A DNA stretch of 64,000 bases from Brevibacillus brevis (GCF_022026395.1 NZ_CP041767.1:1437501-1501500), one strand, 5' to 3'; positions 1 to 8,305 are shown, numbered from the stretch's first letter. Notes: generated from the letters alone by a model not told the origin. Made by a program: numbers and translations.

Positions 1-38
1 AAGATGATCGTTGTTGGAGAATGGAGGTGAGCAGCCGG

Positions 39-983
39 ATGGGTTTTGCTATGACGTTGGCTCTGTTACTGTTAATTAATCCCCTCGACCCGACGAATTT
101 TTTGCAGATAGAGATGGAGGGCAAGGCGGTAGCTATGCTCAACCGGGCTGATTATTCTCTTCCCTTTGATGGCGTTCCTTTGGTCGATGACAGCAAGCTT
201 GCGCGAATGGTAGAAGAGCTGGCGAAAAAAGCGTACATTGCGCCGATCAATGCAACGATTAATAACGCCGGGGCCATCGTTCCGGAAGCCAAGGGAAGAA
301 AGCTGGATGACCTGGCATTTCGCGGACGTTTTTACGATTATTTTTATGGTACGGGAGCCGCAAGCATGAATGTCAGCTACAAAGAGGTATTCCCGAAGGT
401 AGACAAGGCTCTCATGAGTCAGGTGCGGAAAAAAAGGATCGGGCAATATGCGACCTATTTCAATGCAGGTAACCGGAATCGTGTACACAACATCAAGCTC
501 GCCTCGCAGGCGATTAACAATTACGTGGTATTGCCAGGAGAAATTTTTTCTTTTAATAAGGTAGTGGGCCAGCGTACGAAAGAAAAAGGGTATTTGCAGG
601 CGCCTATCATTGTCAGGGGAGAGTTGTCGGAAGGCATTGGGGGAGGAATCTGCCAAGTATCGTCTACGCTGTTCAATGCGGTAGACCAGGCAGGCTTGCA
701 CATTATGCAGCGTTATTCTCACAGTCGAAACGTAGCGTACGTACCTCCAGGGCGAGATGCAACCGTGAGCTGGTACGGCCCCGATTTTGTGTTTCAAAAC
801 AAATACGCCTATCCGGTTTTGATTCGTGCGATTGCGAACAACGGAAGCATGTACGTGACGGTTCACTCTTTTCCAGAAATGGAGCATGAGCCACGACATG
901 TTCCAAGCGTACGCCGCTCGACGCCTGAAGAAGCTCCGGATTCTCCATCTATTTTAAATGAAAATGGACCGACAATTCCTTAG
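39..983 (+). CDS. VanW family protein
   Basis: About 314 residues, starting with a hydrophobic segment (residues 1-18) that looks like a signal or anchor, so the protein probably acts outside the membrane. The VanW signature is clear: GEIFSFNKVVG near residue 167 and GGGICQVSSTLFNA near 201. VanW proteins are named after a gene in vancomycin-resistance clusters but their biochemical role is unknown, and nothing here points to resistance. I chose the ATG at 39 over the in-frame ATG at 21 because GGAGGTGA (23-30) lies 8 bases upstream of it. The stop codon sits inside a terminator hairpin. The gene is near the window edge, so any upstream operon partner is not visible. Confidence 0.85.
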   Translation: MGFAMTLALLLLINPLDPTNFLQIEMEGKAVAMLNRADYSLPFDGVPLVDDSKLARMVEELAKKAYIAPINATINNAGAIVPEAKGRKLDDLAFRGRFYDYFYGTGAASMNVSYKEVFPKVDKALMSQVRKKRIGQYATYFNAGNRNRVHNIKLASQAINNYVVLPGEIFSFNKVVGQRTKEKGYLQAPIIVRGELSEGIGGGICQVSSTLFNAVDQAGLHIMQRYSHSRNVAYVPPGRDATVSWYGPDFVFQNKYAYPVLIRAIANNGSMYVTVHSFPEMEHEPRHVPSVRRSTPEEAPDSPSILNENGPTIP

Positions 984-1002
984 AGATGTGTCGGTTTTTT
1001 TG
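968..1002 (+). terminator. Rho-independent terminator after VanW gene
   Basis: CCGACA (969-974) pairs with TGTCGG (989-994), followed by a run of eight T. The stop codon of the VanW gene lies in the loop. Confidence 0.8.
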
Positions 1003-1028
1003 TGTCTTGGGTACGAGGCTGCGGTGGG

Positions 1029-1226
1029 GAGAAGAATATTTCCAGACTAGGCTCCAGGCTCCGTCCCGCTGAGGGTAGAGGCTGTCCGCTCCGAAGGGAT
1101 TCGCGGGGAAACGCAAAAGTGGTAGCCGCTACGACGTATGGGCACGGTTGCGTTTCTGTTGCCCGCGAATCCCTTCTCTCGCTGGGGAGGACTCCACAAG
1201 TCGCTACGTCTGGAAATATTCTTCTC
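1029..1226. repeat. Long imperfect inverted repeat, about 200 bp (hairpin 1)
   Basis: The outer arms 1029-1047 and 1208-1226 are perfect 19-bp complements (GAGAAGAATATTTCCAGAC). Inner arms 1094-1107 and 1162-1175 (AAGGGATTCGCGGG) and 1109-1116 with 1148-1155 (AAACGCAA) are also complementary, so the whole element can fold into one long interrupted hairpin. The open frames across it on both strands are artefacts of the symmetry. It could be a MITE-like element, a structured RNA or a degenerate repeat family; I see no gene. Confidence 0.75.
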
Positions 1227-1286
1227 TGTCGTAACTGATTACATTCTTCCATCTTGTAAAAAATCGGATCAAATGGAAAGCTTTTA

Positions 1287-1490
1287 GAGGAAACAGGAGA
1301 AATAAGCGAAGATCTTAGGGACACCGCCCGAGGCGCAATGAAAAAAAGAGAAACAAGCTCTTAGCGTCCACCTCTGAGACACCCCCTGAATGGACCACTT
1401 TGGACGCGGGTTTCACTTTTTTTCATGGAGCCGGACAGTCAATCCCTCAGCAGGTGGACCTAGAATCTGAGCGTTTTCTCCTGTTTCCTC
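1287..1490. repeat. Long imperfect inverted repeat, about 200 bp (hairpin 2)
   Basis: GAGGAAACAGGAGAA (1287-1301) pairs with 1476-1490. Inside, 1338-1354 pairs with 1410-1426 with one mismatch, and GCGTCCA (1364-1370) pairs with TGGACGC (1401-1407). The architecture and size match hairpin 1 just upstream, but the sequence differs. No coding sequence is supported between 1003 and 1642. Confidence 0.75.
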
Positions 1491-1536
1491 CCCACCACTA
1501 CAGCCCGACCAACGCATGCTTTTAAAAGGTTGCCTA

Positions 1537-1549
1537 GTTAAAGTTTAAC
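1537..1549. promoter_or_regulatory. Candidate operator palindrome upstream of marR
   Basis: GTTAAA-G-TTTAAC is a perfect dyad lying just upstream of the -35 box of the efflux operon promoter. It may be a second binding site for the MarR protein or a site for another regulator. Confidence 0.4.
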
Positions 1550-1561
1550 CTAAAGAAATAG

Positions 1562-1590
1562 TTGCCACGGATAAAAAAACATCGTATAGT
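1562..1590 (+). promoter_or_regulatory. Sigma-A promoter of the marR-efflux operon
   Basis: TTGCCA (1562-1567), a 17-bp spacer, and TATAGT (1585-1590). It is placed about 50 bp before the marR start and has no competing promoter nearby. Confidence 0.7.
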
Positions 1591-1603
1591 TTTCATGTGA
1601 TAA

Positions 1604-1619
1604 ATTTCGTACACGAAAT
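1604..1619. promoter_or_regulatory. Candidate MarR operator
   Basis: ATTTCGT-AC-ACGAAAT is a perfect dyad with 7-bp arms, located between the -10 box and the ribosome site of marR. This position fits autorepression by the MarR product, which is usual for marR-efflux operons. Binding is inferred. Confidence 0.55.
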
Positions 1620-1642
1620 ATTACTTAAGAAAGGAGTGCACT

Positions 1643-2071
1643 ATGAATAAATCACTGCATATTCGGGACTTGTTAAAACGGTTGAACAAGACATTTGGCA
1701 CGATGGCCACAAAAGAACTGTCCCAATATGGTGTGACTGTCCCGCAGCTAATGGTCATTCGAGAAATACATCCTGATCCCAAAACGATCGGTCAGATAAG
1801 CAAAGCCGTAGACTTATCCTACAGTACCGTTTCTGGCATCATAGATCGTTTGGAACGAGAACAACTCGTAGAACGTGTACGTGATGAGAATGACCGGCGT
1901 GTTGTCTGGATTCGTAAAACACCGAAGATTTCCGAGTTGTTCGCAAAGGTTGATTTTTTCTCAGAGAACTTTTACAAACGTATTTTCCATGGATTTTCCG
2001 ATGAGGATTTAGACATCATTATTCAGTCGATGGAAACATTGATTGCGAAACTAGAAGAACGAGAAAGTTGA
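1643..2071 (+). CDS. MarR family transcriptional regulator of efflux operon
   Basis: 142 residues, the normal MarR length. The winged helix is visible at about residues 45-80 (IGQISKAVDLSYSTVSGIID), followed by the basic wing RVRDENDRRVVWI. AAGGAG at 1630-1635 supports the ATG. It is the first gene of an operon with two membrane-fusion proteins and an exporter, an order resembling Bacillus subtilis yhbI-yhbJ-yhcA, so it probably represses the operon until a toxic ligand binds. Two dyads around the promoter are candidate operators. The ligand is unknown. Confidence 0.85.
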   Translation: MNKSLHIRDLLKRLNKTFGTMATKELSQYGVTVPQLMVIREIHPDPKTIGQISKAVDLSYSTVSGIIDRLEREQLVERVRDENDRRVVWIRKTPKISELFAKVDFFSENFYKRIFHGFSDEDLDIIIQSMETLIAKLEERES

Positions 2072-2080
2072 GGAGAAACC

Positions 2081-2740
2081 ATGAAGCGAAAACTGGTTTT
2101 GTATGTCATTTTGCTCCTGTTCGTGGCAGGTGGTGGAGGAATCGGTTACTACTATTGGTATCAGAGTGCACATTATGTGACCACACAAGATGCCCGGATC
2201 GCGGGAGACATTTATCGCGTCATGCCGAAAATGACAGGCAAACTGACCGGACTCGCTGTCAAAGAAGGCGACACCGTTATAGCGGATCAAATCGTAGGGC
2301 AGCAAGATACAACCAATGTAGCAACGACAATGCTGGAAAACAGCGTGTTGCGTTCCCCCATTACAGGTACCGTGATTAAAACGCAAGCAAAAGAGGGAGA
2401 GATTGTTTCGACAGGGCAATCGGTAGCTCTCGTAATTGACGAAAGCAAATTGTACATCTCCGCCAATTTGGAAGAGACAGAGATCGAACGCTTGAAACTC
2501 GGCCAAAAAGTTGATTTTACGGTTGACGCTTACCCAGGTAAGAAATTAGGCGGTCATTTGATGGAGATCGGAAAGGCGACGAACTCTACATTTTCCTTGA
2601 TGCCAGCGGCCAACACGAGTGGGAACTTCACCAAGGTAACCCAGCGTATCCCGATCAAAATCGCTATAGATGACACAGCAGGTCTGGACCTCGTTGCCGG
2701 ATTGAACGCCGAGATCAAAGTGCACGTGAAGGAGATGTAA
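2081..2740 (+). CDS. HlyD/EmrA-type membrane fusion protein, short form
   Basis: 219 residues with one N-terminal transmembrane helix (about 5-26). Two half-motifs of the biotinyl-lipoyl fold flank a very short linker (GKLTGLAVKEGDTV and LRSPITGTVIKTQAKEGE), followed by a beta-barrel region. Classical EmrA is near 390 residues; the long alpha-hairpin that reaches an outer-membrane channel is missing, as expected for a Gram-positive such as B. subtilis YhbJ (about 220 residues). GAGGAG precedes the ATG by a few bases, 9 bp after marR. It probably works with the MFS exporter encoded downstream. Confidence 0.85.
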   Translation: MKRKLVLYVILLLFVAGGGGIGYYYWYQSAHYVTTQDARIAGDIYRVMPKMTGKLTGLAVKEGDTVIADQIVGQQDTTNVATTMLENSVLRSPITGTVIKTQAKEGEIVSTGQSVALVIDESKLYISANLEETEIERLKLGQKVDFTVDAYPGKKLGGHLMEIGKATNSTFSLMPAANTSGNFTKVTQRIPIKIAIDDTAGLDLVAGLNAEIKVHVKEM

Positions 2741-2746
2741 TCAAGA

Positions 2747-3976
2747 ATGAAAAAGACAGCACAATGGAAAACAATCGCTGCAGTCATGGCGGCCGTTTCG
2801 CTTATTGCGTCGGGCTGTAGTGAGACATCTTCTGCATCGCAAACGAGCGAGAACGTCCCTGTCGTAAAGACGTGGAAGGTGACCTCTGCTTCTACGGGCG
2901 TCATCGCCAGTGGTAAGGTGGCAGCATCTGAGGAGATCCAAGTCGTTTCTAAAGTATCTGGAAAAGCAGCGAGCGTGAATGTAAAAGAAGGTGCAGTCGT
3001 CAAGCAGGGCGATGTTCTGGTCACGCTGGAGGCAGCCGATTATCAGCAGCAAATCAATCAGGCACAGGCAGCCATTGCAGGCGCTCAAGCAAAGCTGAGA
3101 GATACGAAAGCAGGTGCACGCAATGAGCAGCTGACGCAGCTCGGAAGTATTGTCACGCAGGCAGAAGCCAGCCTGAAGGTGGTTGAGAGCAACTACAATC
3201 GGATGAAAGCCCTGTTTGATGCAGGCGCATTGTCCCAGGCTGAACTGGAGAAATCTTCGCTGGAATTGGAAAAGGCGCGCACAGGTCTTGAACAGGCGCA
3301 AGCCCAATACGATCTGGCAAAAGCAGGCCCAACTGCCGACACGGTAGCGGGTTTGCAAGCAGAAGTAAGCCGTTTGGGCTCCAGTCTCGAGCTGGCGAAA
3401 AGCAACTATGACAATACCATTATTCGTGCGCCAATCACAGGTATCGTTGCCAAGCGCTCGGTTGACCCGGGAGAAATGGCAGCAGCGGGGACACCTCTCA
3501 TGGTGCTGGTGAATATGGCAGATGTCAAAGTAGAAGCAAGCGTACCGGAAAACCAAATTAACCAAGTGAAGGTCGGCTCTACCGTTGATGTGAAGGTAGG
3601 CAGTCTGGGTGGGAAAGTGCTGAAAGGTACTGTTGAGTTTGTCTCTCCGATTTCGGATACCAACAGCAGTTCGTTCCCAGTCAAAGTGAAGGTAAATAAT
3701 CAGGACGGCTTGCTGCGCGCAGGTATGGTAGCAGAGGTCATGCTCCAAGGCCAGGCAACGCCAGGAACAAAATTACCGACGTCGGCCGTGCTGGAAAAAG
3801 ACAGCAAGCATTACGTCTATACCGTAGACAACAACGTTGTACACCAGGTCGAAGTTGCAGTGGAGAACGCTAGCGGCGACTGGACAACTGTCACGAATGG
3901 CGTCAAAGACAATGATCAAATTGTGCTGAACCCGACAGACAAACTGTCCGAGGGCAGCAAGGTGATCGCAAACTAA
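2747..3976 (+). CDS. Efflux adaptor lipoprotein (RND/MFP-type periplasmic adaptor)
   Basis: 409 residues with a lipoprotein signal peptide ending in LIASGC, Cys at residue 24. Then come a lipoyl half-motif (VVSKVSGKAASVNVKEGAVV), a Gln/Ala-rich coiled-coil hairpin (about 95-215), the second lipoyl half (IRAPITGIVAKRSVDPGEM), and beta-barrel and membrane-proximal domains. This full-length adaptor follows a short adaptor by only 6 bp, so the operon has two adaptors for one exporter. It should be anchored to the outer face of the membrane. Substrate unknown. Confidence 0.85.
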   Translation: MKKTAQWKTIAAVMAAVSLIASGCSETSSASQTSENVPVVKTWKVTSASTGVIASGKVAASEEIQVVSKVSGKAASVNVKEGAVVKQGDVLVTLEAADYQQQINQAQAAIAGAQAKLRDTKAGARNEQLTQLGSIVTQAEASLKVVESNYNRMKALFDAGALSQAELEKSSLELEKARTGLEQAQAQYDLAKAGPTADTVAGLQAEVSRLGSSLELAKSNYDNTIIRAPITGIVAKRSVDPGEMAAAGTPLMVLVNMADVKVEASVPENQINQVKVGSTVDVKVGSLGGKVLKGTVEFVSPISDTNSSSFPVKVKVNNQDGLLRAGMVAEVMLQGQATPGTKLPTSAVLEKDSKHYVYTVDNNVVHQVEVAVENASGDWTTVTNGVKDNDQIVLNPTDKLSEGSKVIAN

Positions 3977-3991
3977 CGGGGGTGTTGACAC

Positions 3992-5569
3992 ATGGCGGAA
4001 GCGGTGGCGCACCGAGAGGAGAAAAGCGGGAACGGCGGCATGTGGCTGTCTCTTCTCGCAATCCTCTCAGGAACCTTCGTTGCGATTCTGAACAATAGCT
4101 TGATTAACGTTGCCCTGCCTGCCATGGTCAATATTTTTGGTTCATCTACCGAGACCATGCAGTGGGTATTGACCGGATATATGCTGGCAAACGCCGTCAT
4201 GATTCCCATGAGCGGCTCGTTGTCCGCTAAATTCGGAGCGAAAAAAATATTTGTACTTTCCTTATCTGCATTTACTTTTTCATCCATCCTTTGTGCCTTG
4301 GCGTGGAGTGACTCTTCGCTAATTGCTTTTCGCGTCGTGCAAGGTGTCAGCGGGGGGATGATCATGCCAATCGGGATGTCGATGATTTACATGATCGTTC
4401 CGCGTGAAAAGATCGGGATGGCTTTGGGGATATTCGGGATTGCTTCCATGACAGCCCCTGCGCTAGGCCCGACATTGGGTGGGTACCTCATCGAATTTTT
4501 AAGCTGGCAATTTCTTTTTCTGGTCGGTGTACCCTTTGGTATTTTTGCGGTAATCATGAGTATCGTTCTGCTCAAGGAAACGCCGAAAAAGCCAGAGTTG
4601 AAGTTCGATTTTTTGGGCGCATTTCTTGCCATTGTCGGTTTCGGGACACTGTTGCTCGCTTTAAGTAAAGGGCAAGCAGAGGGCTGGACCTCCTTTTTCA
4701 TCGTCGGTTTGTTTTTCATTGCGGTAATGAGCTTGATCCTGTTCGTCTGGGTCGAGCTGGGGAAGGAAAGTCCGCTGCTCGATTTGCGGCTTTTGAAGAT
4801 CCCTACCTTCACCATCAGCATTTTGACTTCCGGCTTCGTCATGATGGGGATGATGGGCGGTATCTTCCTGATGCCGATTTTCCTCCAAAACATTCAGGGT
4901 TTGACGGCTATGGAGTCAGGAATCCTGCTGATGCCGCAATCGATTGCTATGGCGATCATGATGCCAATCAGCGGAAAGCTGATGGATAAATACGGGATCG
5001 GACCGATTGGATTGGTCGGCTTGACTATCATGAGCGTCACGACGTATGAACTGCACAATCTATCTGCTGACAGCATGCATTCGTGGATTGATATGATCTT
5101 GACCATTCGCGGGATCGGAATCGGATTGTGCATGATGACGCTGTCCACCGTAGGGATGAACGCCGTTCCTCGTACAAGTGTGGGGGATGCCTCTCCGCTG
5201 TCTAACGTATTGCGTCAGGTCATGAGTTCGTTTGCCATTGCGATTTTGACAGTGATCATGCAGGCGCGTCAAAATTTCCACATGGCTTCCATCTCTGACA
5301 ACTTGAATACGGATATGGCGACGCAGTTTATCAGTGGCATTTCAGGAATGTATGCACAAGTAGGGGTAGATACGGCGAGTGCGACAGGGGGAGCCAGCAC
5401 GATTTTGTACGGAATGATGGCAAAAGAATCGTTGGTCCAAGGAATCGGGGATACTTTCCTCGTCTCCGTTATCCCGATTGTCCTCTCGATTCCACTTCTG
5501 TACTTCCTGCATAAAAAGCCGAAAAAAACACAGCAACAGGTGCCAGCAACCGAGAAGGCAACAGCCTAA
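3992..5569 (+). CDS. MFS drug exporter, DHA2 (14-TM, EmrB/QacA) family
   Basis: 525 residues with about 14 hydrophobic helices. The antiporter motif C appears as GIFGIASMTAPALGPTLGGY in helix 5, typical of drug:H+ antiporters, and the 2-3 loop carries the motif A region (GSLSAKFGAKKIF). It is the last gene of the marR operon, 15 bp after the lipoprotein adaptor. A strong hairpin terminator follows. It likely expels a hydrophobic or cationic compound together with one or both adaptors; the compound cannot be told from the sequence. Confidence 0.9.
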   Translation: MAEAVAHREEKSGNGGMWLSLLAILSGTFVAILNNSLINVALPAMVNIFGSSTETMQWVLTGYMLANAVMIPMSGSLSAKFGAKKIFVLSLSAFTFSSILCALAWSDSSLIAFRVVQGVSGGMIMPIGMSMIYMIVPREKIGMALGIFGIASMTAPALGPTLGGYLIEFLSWQFLFLVGVPFGIFAVIMSIVLLKETPKKPELKFDFLGAFLAIVGFGTLLLALSKGQAEGWTSFFIVGLFFIAVMSLILFVWVELGKESPLLDLRLLKIPTFTISILTSGFVMMGMMGGIFLMPIFLQNIQGLTAMESGILLMPQSIAMAIMMPISGKLMDKYGIGPIGLVGLTIMSVTTYELHNLSADSMHSWIDMILTIRGIGIGLCMMTLSTVGMNAVPRTSVGDASPLSNVLRQVMSSFAIAILTVIMQARQNFHMASISDNLNTDMATQFISGISGMYAQVGVDTASATGGASTILYGMMAKESLVQGIGDTFLVSVIPIVLSIPLLYFLHKKPKKTQQQVPATEKATA

Positions 5570-5573
5570 TAGC

Positions 5574-5625
5574 AAGGGGCAATTCCGCAAGTCTTATCGA
5601 AGACTTCATAGGAATTGCCCCTTTT
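5574..5625. terminator. Terminator of the efflux operon
   Basis: AAGGGGCAATTCC (5574-5586) pairs with GGAATTGCCCCTT (5611-5623), followed by TTTT. The A-rich left flank also lets it end transcription of the convergent minus-strand genes. Confidence 0.85.
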
Positions 5626-5630
5626 GCCTG

Positions 5631-5771
5631 TTAGGACATCATTTTAAATAACCAGTACAAAATCCGTCCGACGATGTAGCCCAGCAGAATTGTCCAGCCA
5701 ATCTTCGCCCAAATACTCAGTCCCTTGACGAATTCACGCAAGCTTTTTCGGTTCTCCGGTTGCTTGTTCAT
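5631..5771 (-). CDS. Small single-helix membrane protein, unknown function
   Basis: 46 residues: a charged N-terminus (MNKQPENRKSLREFVKG) followed by one transmembrane helix (WTILLGYIVGRILYWLF). AAAGGAGTG lies upstream of the ATG at 5771, inside the end of the EamA gene. The two genes overlap by 38 bp in different frames, which suggests translational coupling. I do not recognise the family. A longer in-frame start at 5816 is less likely because it lacks a comparable ribosome site. Confidence 0.6.
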   Translation of the reverse strand: MNKQPENRKSLREFVKGLSIWAKIGWTILLGYIVGRILYWLFKMMS

Positions 5772-6678
5772 TGGAGGACACTCCTTTAGCAGGTTGGTTA
5801 AAACGAATGAACACATAAATGCCGGCGATAATGATCAAGCCGCCGATCCATTGCGGAGGCGTTACCACTTCACCCAAGATGAAGTAAGCGAGTATGGCAG
5901 TCCCGATTGGTTCTCCCAAAATCCCCATGGAGATCGTCGTCGTATTGAGCCATTTAATAATCCAGTTAAAAATAGAATGCCCAAGCAGGGTAGGGAACAG
6001 GGCGAGACAGAAGAACCAGCCCCAATCCGCCGCAGGGTAACCGATGAGCGAATACCCGAGAGCCAGATCATAGGCGACCAGAATCACGCTGGTGGCCGTG
6101 TAGACAACGAGTGTGTAGGCAAAGGAGGACATATGCTGGCGAACGTACTGCCCGACCAGCCAGTAACCCGTCACAGTGACAGCTCCCATCAATGCGAGGA
6201 AATCACCCCACAGAGCCATACCACCTACTTGAAAATCCCCCCAGCCAATCACAAAGCTTCCTGCAATCGCCAGCAAGCCGCCGGATAGAGCTAGAAATCG
6301 AACCTTTTCACCAAAAAAGAGATAACCGCCGATGAAGGCAAATAATGGCTGCAACGTAACGAGCACTGTAGAACTGGCTACAGATGTGTAATTCAGCGAT
6401 TCAAACCACAACAGAAAGTGGCTTGCCAAAAAGGCGCCAGATAAAATACAGAGTAGCCACGCTTTTTTGGACATTTTTCCAATCTCTGCGATGGCACCAC
6501 GATTCCAGAATAAAAAAGGAAGCGTTAAGAGAACGGAAAAAACCAGGCGATACGTAGCGATAATCGGAGCAGGTGCATCCGACAGCTTTACAAAGATCGC
6601 AGAAGAGGAAATGGCGATCACCCCGATTAAGAGAGCCAAATACGGGGGGAATAACGGTTTTTCCAAAGATTGATTCAT
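5734..6678 (-). CDS. EamA/DMT family permease
   Basis: 314 residues with ten predicted helices arranged as two EamA repeats; the second repeat is marked by TTISMGILGEPIGTAILAY. Members export amino acids, metabolites or drugs, or take up metabolites; the substrate here is unknown. AAGGTG precedes the ATG. It is divergent from the amidase gene and overlaps a 46-residue membrane protein gene at its 3' end. Confidence 0.88.
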   Translation of the reverse strand: MNQSLEKPLFPPYLALLIGVIAISSSAIFVKLSDAPAPIIATYRLVFSVLLTLPFLFWNRGAIAEIGKMSKKAWLLCILSGAFLASHFLLWFESLNYTSVASSTVLVTLQPLFAFIGGYLFFGEKVRFLALSGGLLAIAGSFVIGWGDFQVGGMALWGDFLALMGAVTVTGYWLVGQYVRQHMSSFAYTLVVYTATSVILVAYDLALGYSLIGYPAADWGWFFCLALFPTLLGHSIFNWIIKWLNTTTISMGILGEPIGTAILAYFILGEVVTPPQWIGGLIIIAGIYVFIRFNQPAKGVSSNEQATGEPKKLA

Positions 6679-6808
6679 CAGTACACCTTCTTATGCGGGT
6701 AAGGTCATGGTTCATTATTGTAATTGTACAGTTGGATTAAAAAATTCACAATGTTATGTGTACCTTGCCGCTTGAAAGGTTTCTTTTCAATCCGGTTATC
6801 CTACTGGC

Positions 6809-7552
6809 ATGAGAAACTTACAGGCTATTTTCCGTATAACTGCTTTCATGCTTATCCTCATCTGTATCCCGACGCGAAGCGAGGCATTGCCGCTCACCCC
6901 CTTTCATATTTTGATTGATGTTGGACATGGAGGTGTAGATTCGGGAACTTCTTTTGGGGATTTGTACGAAAAGGACATCAATCTGCAAATTGCCAAACGA
7001 CTCTACCAACAACTCACAGCTGCGGGTTACACCGTGGCTTTGAACCGCCACAAGGATGTTGCCCTGAGTGATGACAATCGTTGGTTGGACAACCGATCCC
7101 GCCATATTCGTGACCTGGCTCAGCGCAAGAACTTGGCAAAAGAAATTGGTCCGCAGATGATGCTCAGCTTGCATGTAAACTGGTCACCCAGTCCCAAGCG
7201 CAGGGGAGCGATTATTTTGCATCAAAACACAGAAGAAAGCTACCTGTTGGCAGGACTACTGCAAAACTCGCTGAACAAGCTCACAGGGTCCAACGAAAAG
7301 CCAGTCAAGGGCAAGACGTACTACATGCTCCGTCATAACTACTGTCCGTCTGTCATTGTGGAGATGGGGTTTATCAGCAACGCGCAGGATCGCGAAATGT
7401 TAACGAATCCCAAAGCACAAGAAAAAATCGCTCAGGCCATTACAGAGGCCGTGAGCGAATATGTAAAGCTGTCGGGAAATCTGAAAACGGAGGCTAGTGT
7501 GCAGGAGAGCTGGTGGAGAAAATTAATGAGCAGTTTGCTGGATAAGCTTTGA
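6809..7552 (+). CDS. N-acetylmuramoyl-L-alanine amidase (Amidase_3, CwlD-like)
   Basis: 247 residues with an N-terminal hydrophobic export signal (about 5-27). Zinc amidase motifs are present: ILIDVGHGGVDSG (His ligand and region), EKDINLQIAKRL (Glu ligand), SLHVNW (His ligand) and VEMGFISN (catalytic Glu). The enzyme cleaves the bond between MurNAc and L-Ala of peptidoglycan. The size and lack of extra binding domains resemble CwlD, which makes muramic lactam in the spore cortex, but that assignment is inference. No good ribosome site precedes the ATG, so the exact start is uncertain. It converges on the next gene with a 30-bp overlap. Confidence 0.82.
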   Translation: MRNLQAIFRITAFMLILICIPTRSEALPLTPFHILIDVGHGGVDSGTSFGDLYEKDINLQIAKRLYQQLTAAGYTVALNRHKDVALSDDNRWLDNRSRHIRDLAQRKNLAKEIGPQMMLSLHVNWSPSPKRRGAIILHQNTEESYLLAGLLQNSLNKLTGSNEKPVKGKTYYMLRHNYCPSVIVEMGFISNAQDREMLTNPKAQEKIAQAITEAVSEYVKLSGNLKTEASVQESWWRKLMSSLLDKL

Positions 7553-8305
7553 AATGGTTACAAATTCGGCCTCCTTCTGAATTCGCGGGATGTACTGGCG
7601 CAGAAGGGAGGCTGTTTTCTTGCCAGGAGGTCCAACATGACCAATTGCGATACATATGGGATGGTTGTGGATTTTTTTGCAGACGAGCTCCATTTGCTTT
7701 GTAATATGCGGGACAGAGTATACATCATCCAGAAAAATTTGATTCACTGCATGGGGGACGCCCATTTCAGCTGCGACTTTCCCCGCCACGCTTTTATCGG
7801 TAGTCTTGCTATCCAGGTAGATAAGACCGCGTTCTTTGACGACCTTCATGATGATGCGCATGATTCGCTCGTCAGCCGTTATTTTTGAGCCCATATGGTT
7901 GTTCATGCCAATCGCATGTGGCACATTGTCAATCGCTTTCTCCACACGACTGCGAATCTCATCGTCGGACAGATCAGCCGTAATGGCTCCAGGACCGAGC
8001 CAGGAGCGCTTTCCTTTCATGGGCTCCATCGGCATGTGAACGAGTACATCGTGTCCTTTTTGATGGGCGAGCTCGGCATCCTGTTTCGTGCTGGGCAGAA
8101 ACGGCATGACGGCAACAGTAAGAGGGACTGGCATCGATAATATTTCCTCCGTCCCTTGCATGTTGTTCCCGAAATCATCGATCACAAATGCCATCAGCTT
8201 TTTGACAGCGGGTGCGGGGGCTGGATTGGGGGTAGCTGTCACTGGAATCGCCCCAAGGGAAAGAAAAAGCGTGAGCAAGATCGGAATCAATTTCCTCCCA
8301 TACAT
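7523..8305 (-). CDS. Divergent polysaccharide deacetylase family protein (YibQ-like)
   Basis: 260 residues with a signal peptide (MYGRKLIPILLTLFLSLG). The body has the family landmarks AFVIDDFGNNMQGTEEIL, VHMPMEP and GMNNHMGSK. The family is related to NodB-type deacetylases and is predicted to act on extracellular carbohydrate, but its real substrate is unknown. I chose the ATG at 8305 because AGGAAGGTG lies just upstream; an in-frame start at 8350 adds 15 unlikely residues. Confidence 0.8.
   Translation of the reverse strand: MYGRKLIPILLTLFLSLGAIPVTATPNPAPAPAVKKLMAFVIDDFGNNMQGTEEILSMPVPLTVAVMPFLPSTKQDAELAHQKGHDVLVHMPMEPMKGKRSWLGPGAITADLSDDEIRSRVEKAIDNVPHAIGMNNHMGSKITADERIMRIIMKVVKERGLIYLDSKTTDKSVAGKVAAEMGVPHAVNQIFLDDVYSVPHITKQMELVCKKIHNHPICIAIGHVGPPGKKTASLLRQYIPRIQKEAEFVTISKLIQQTAH

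Noticed and set aside
72-899. 275-residue minus-strand frame opposite the VanW gene
   Set aside because: Composition and lack of a ribosome site mark it as a shadow of the plus-strand gene, whose motifs are clear.
980-1324. Overlapping frames on both strands in the first long hairpin
   Set aside because: They arise from the inverted repeat and have low-complexity, biased products with no ribosome sites.
2741-3748. 335-residue minus-strand frame opposite the adaptor gene
   Set aside because: Cys/His-rich nonsense typical of an antisense reading; the plus-strand lipoprotein adaptor is certain.
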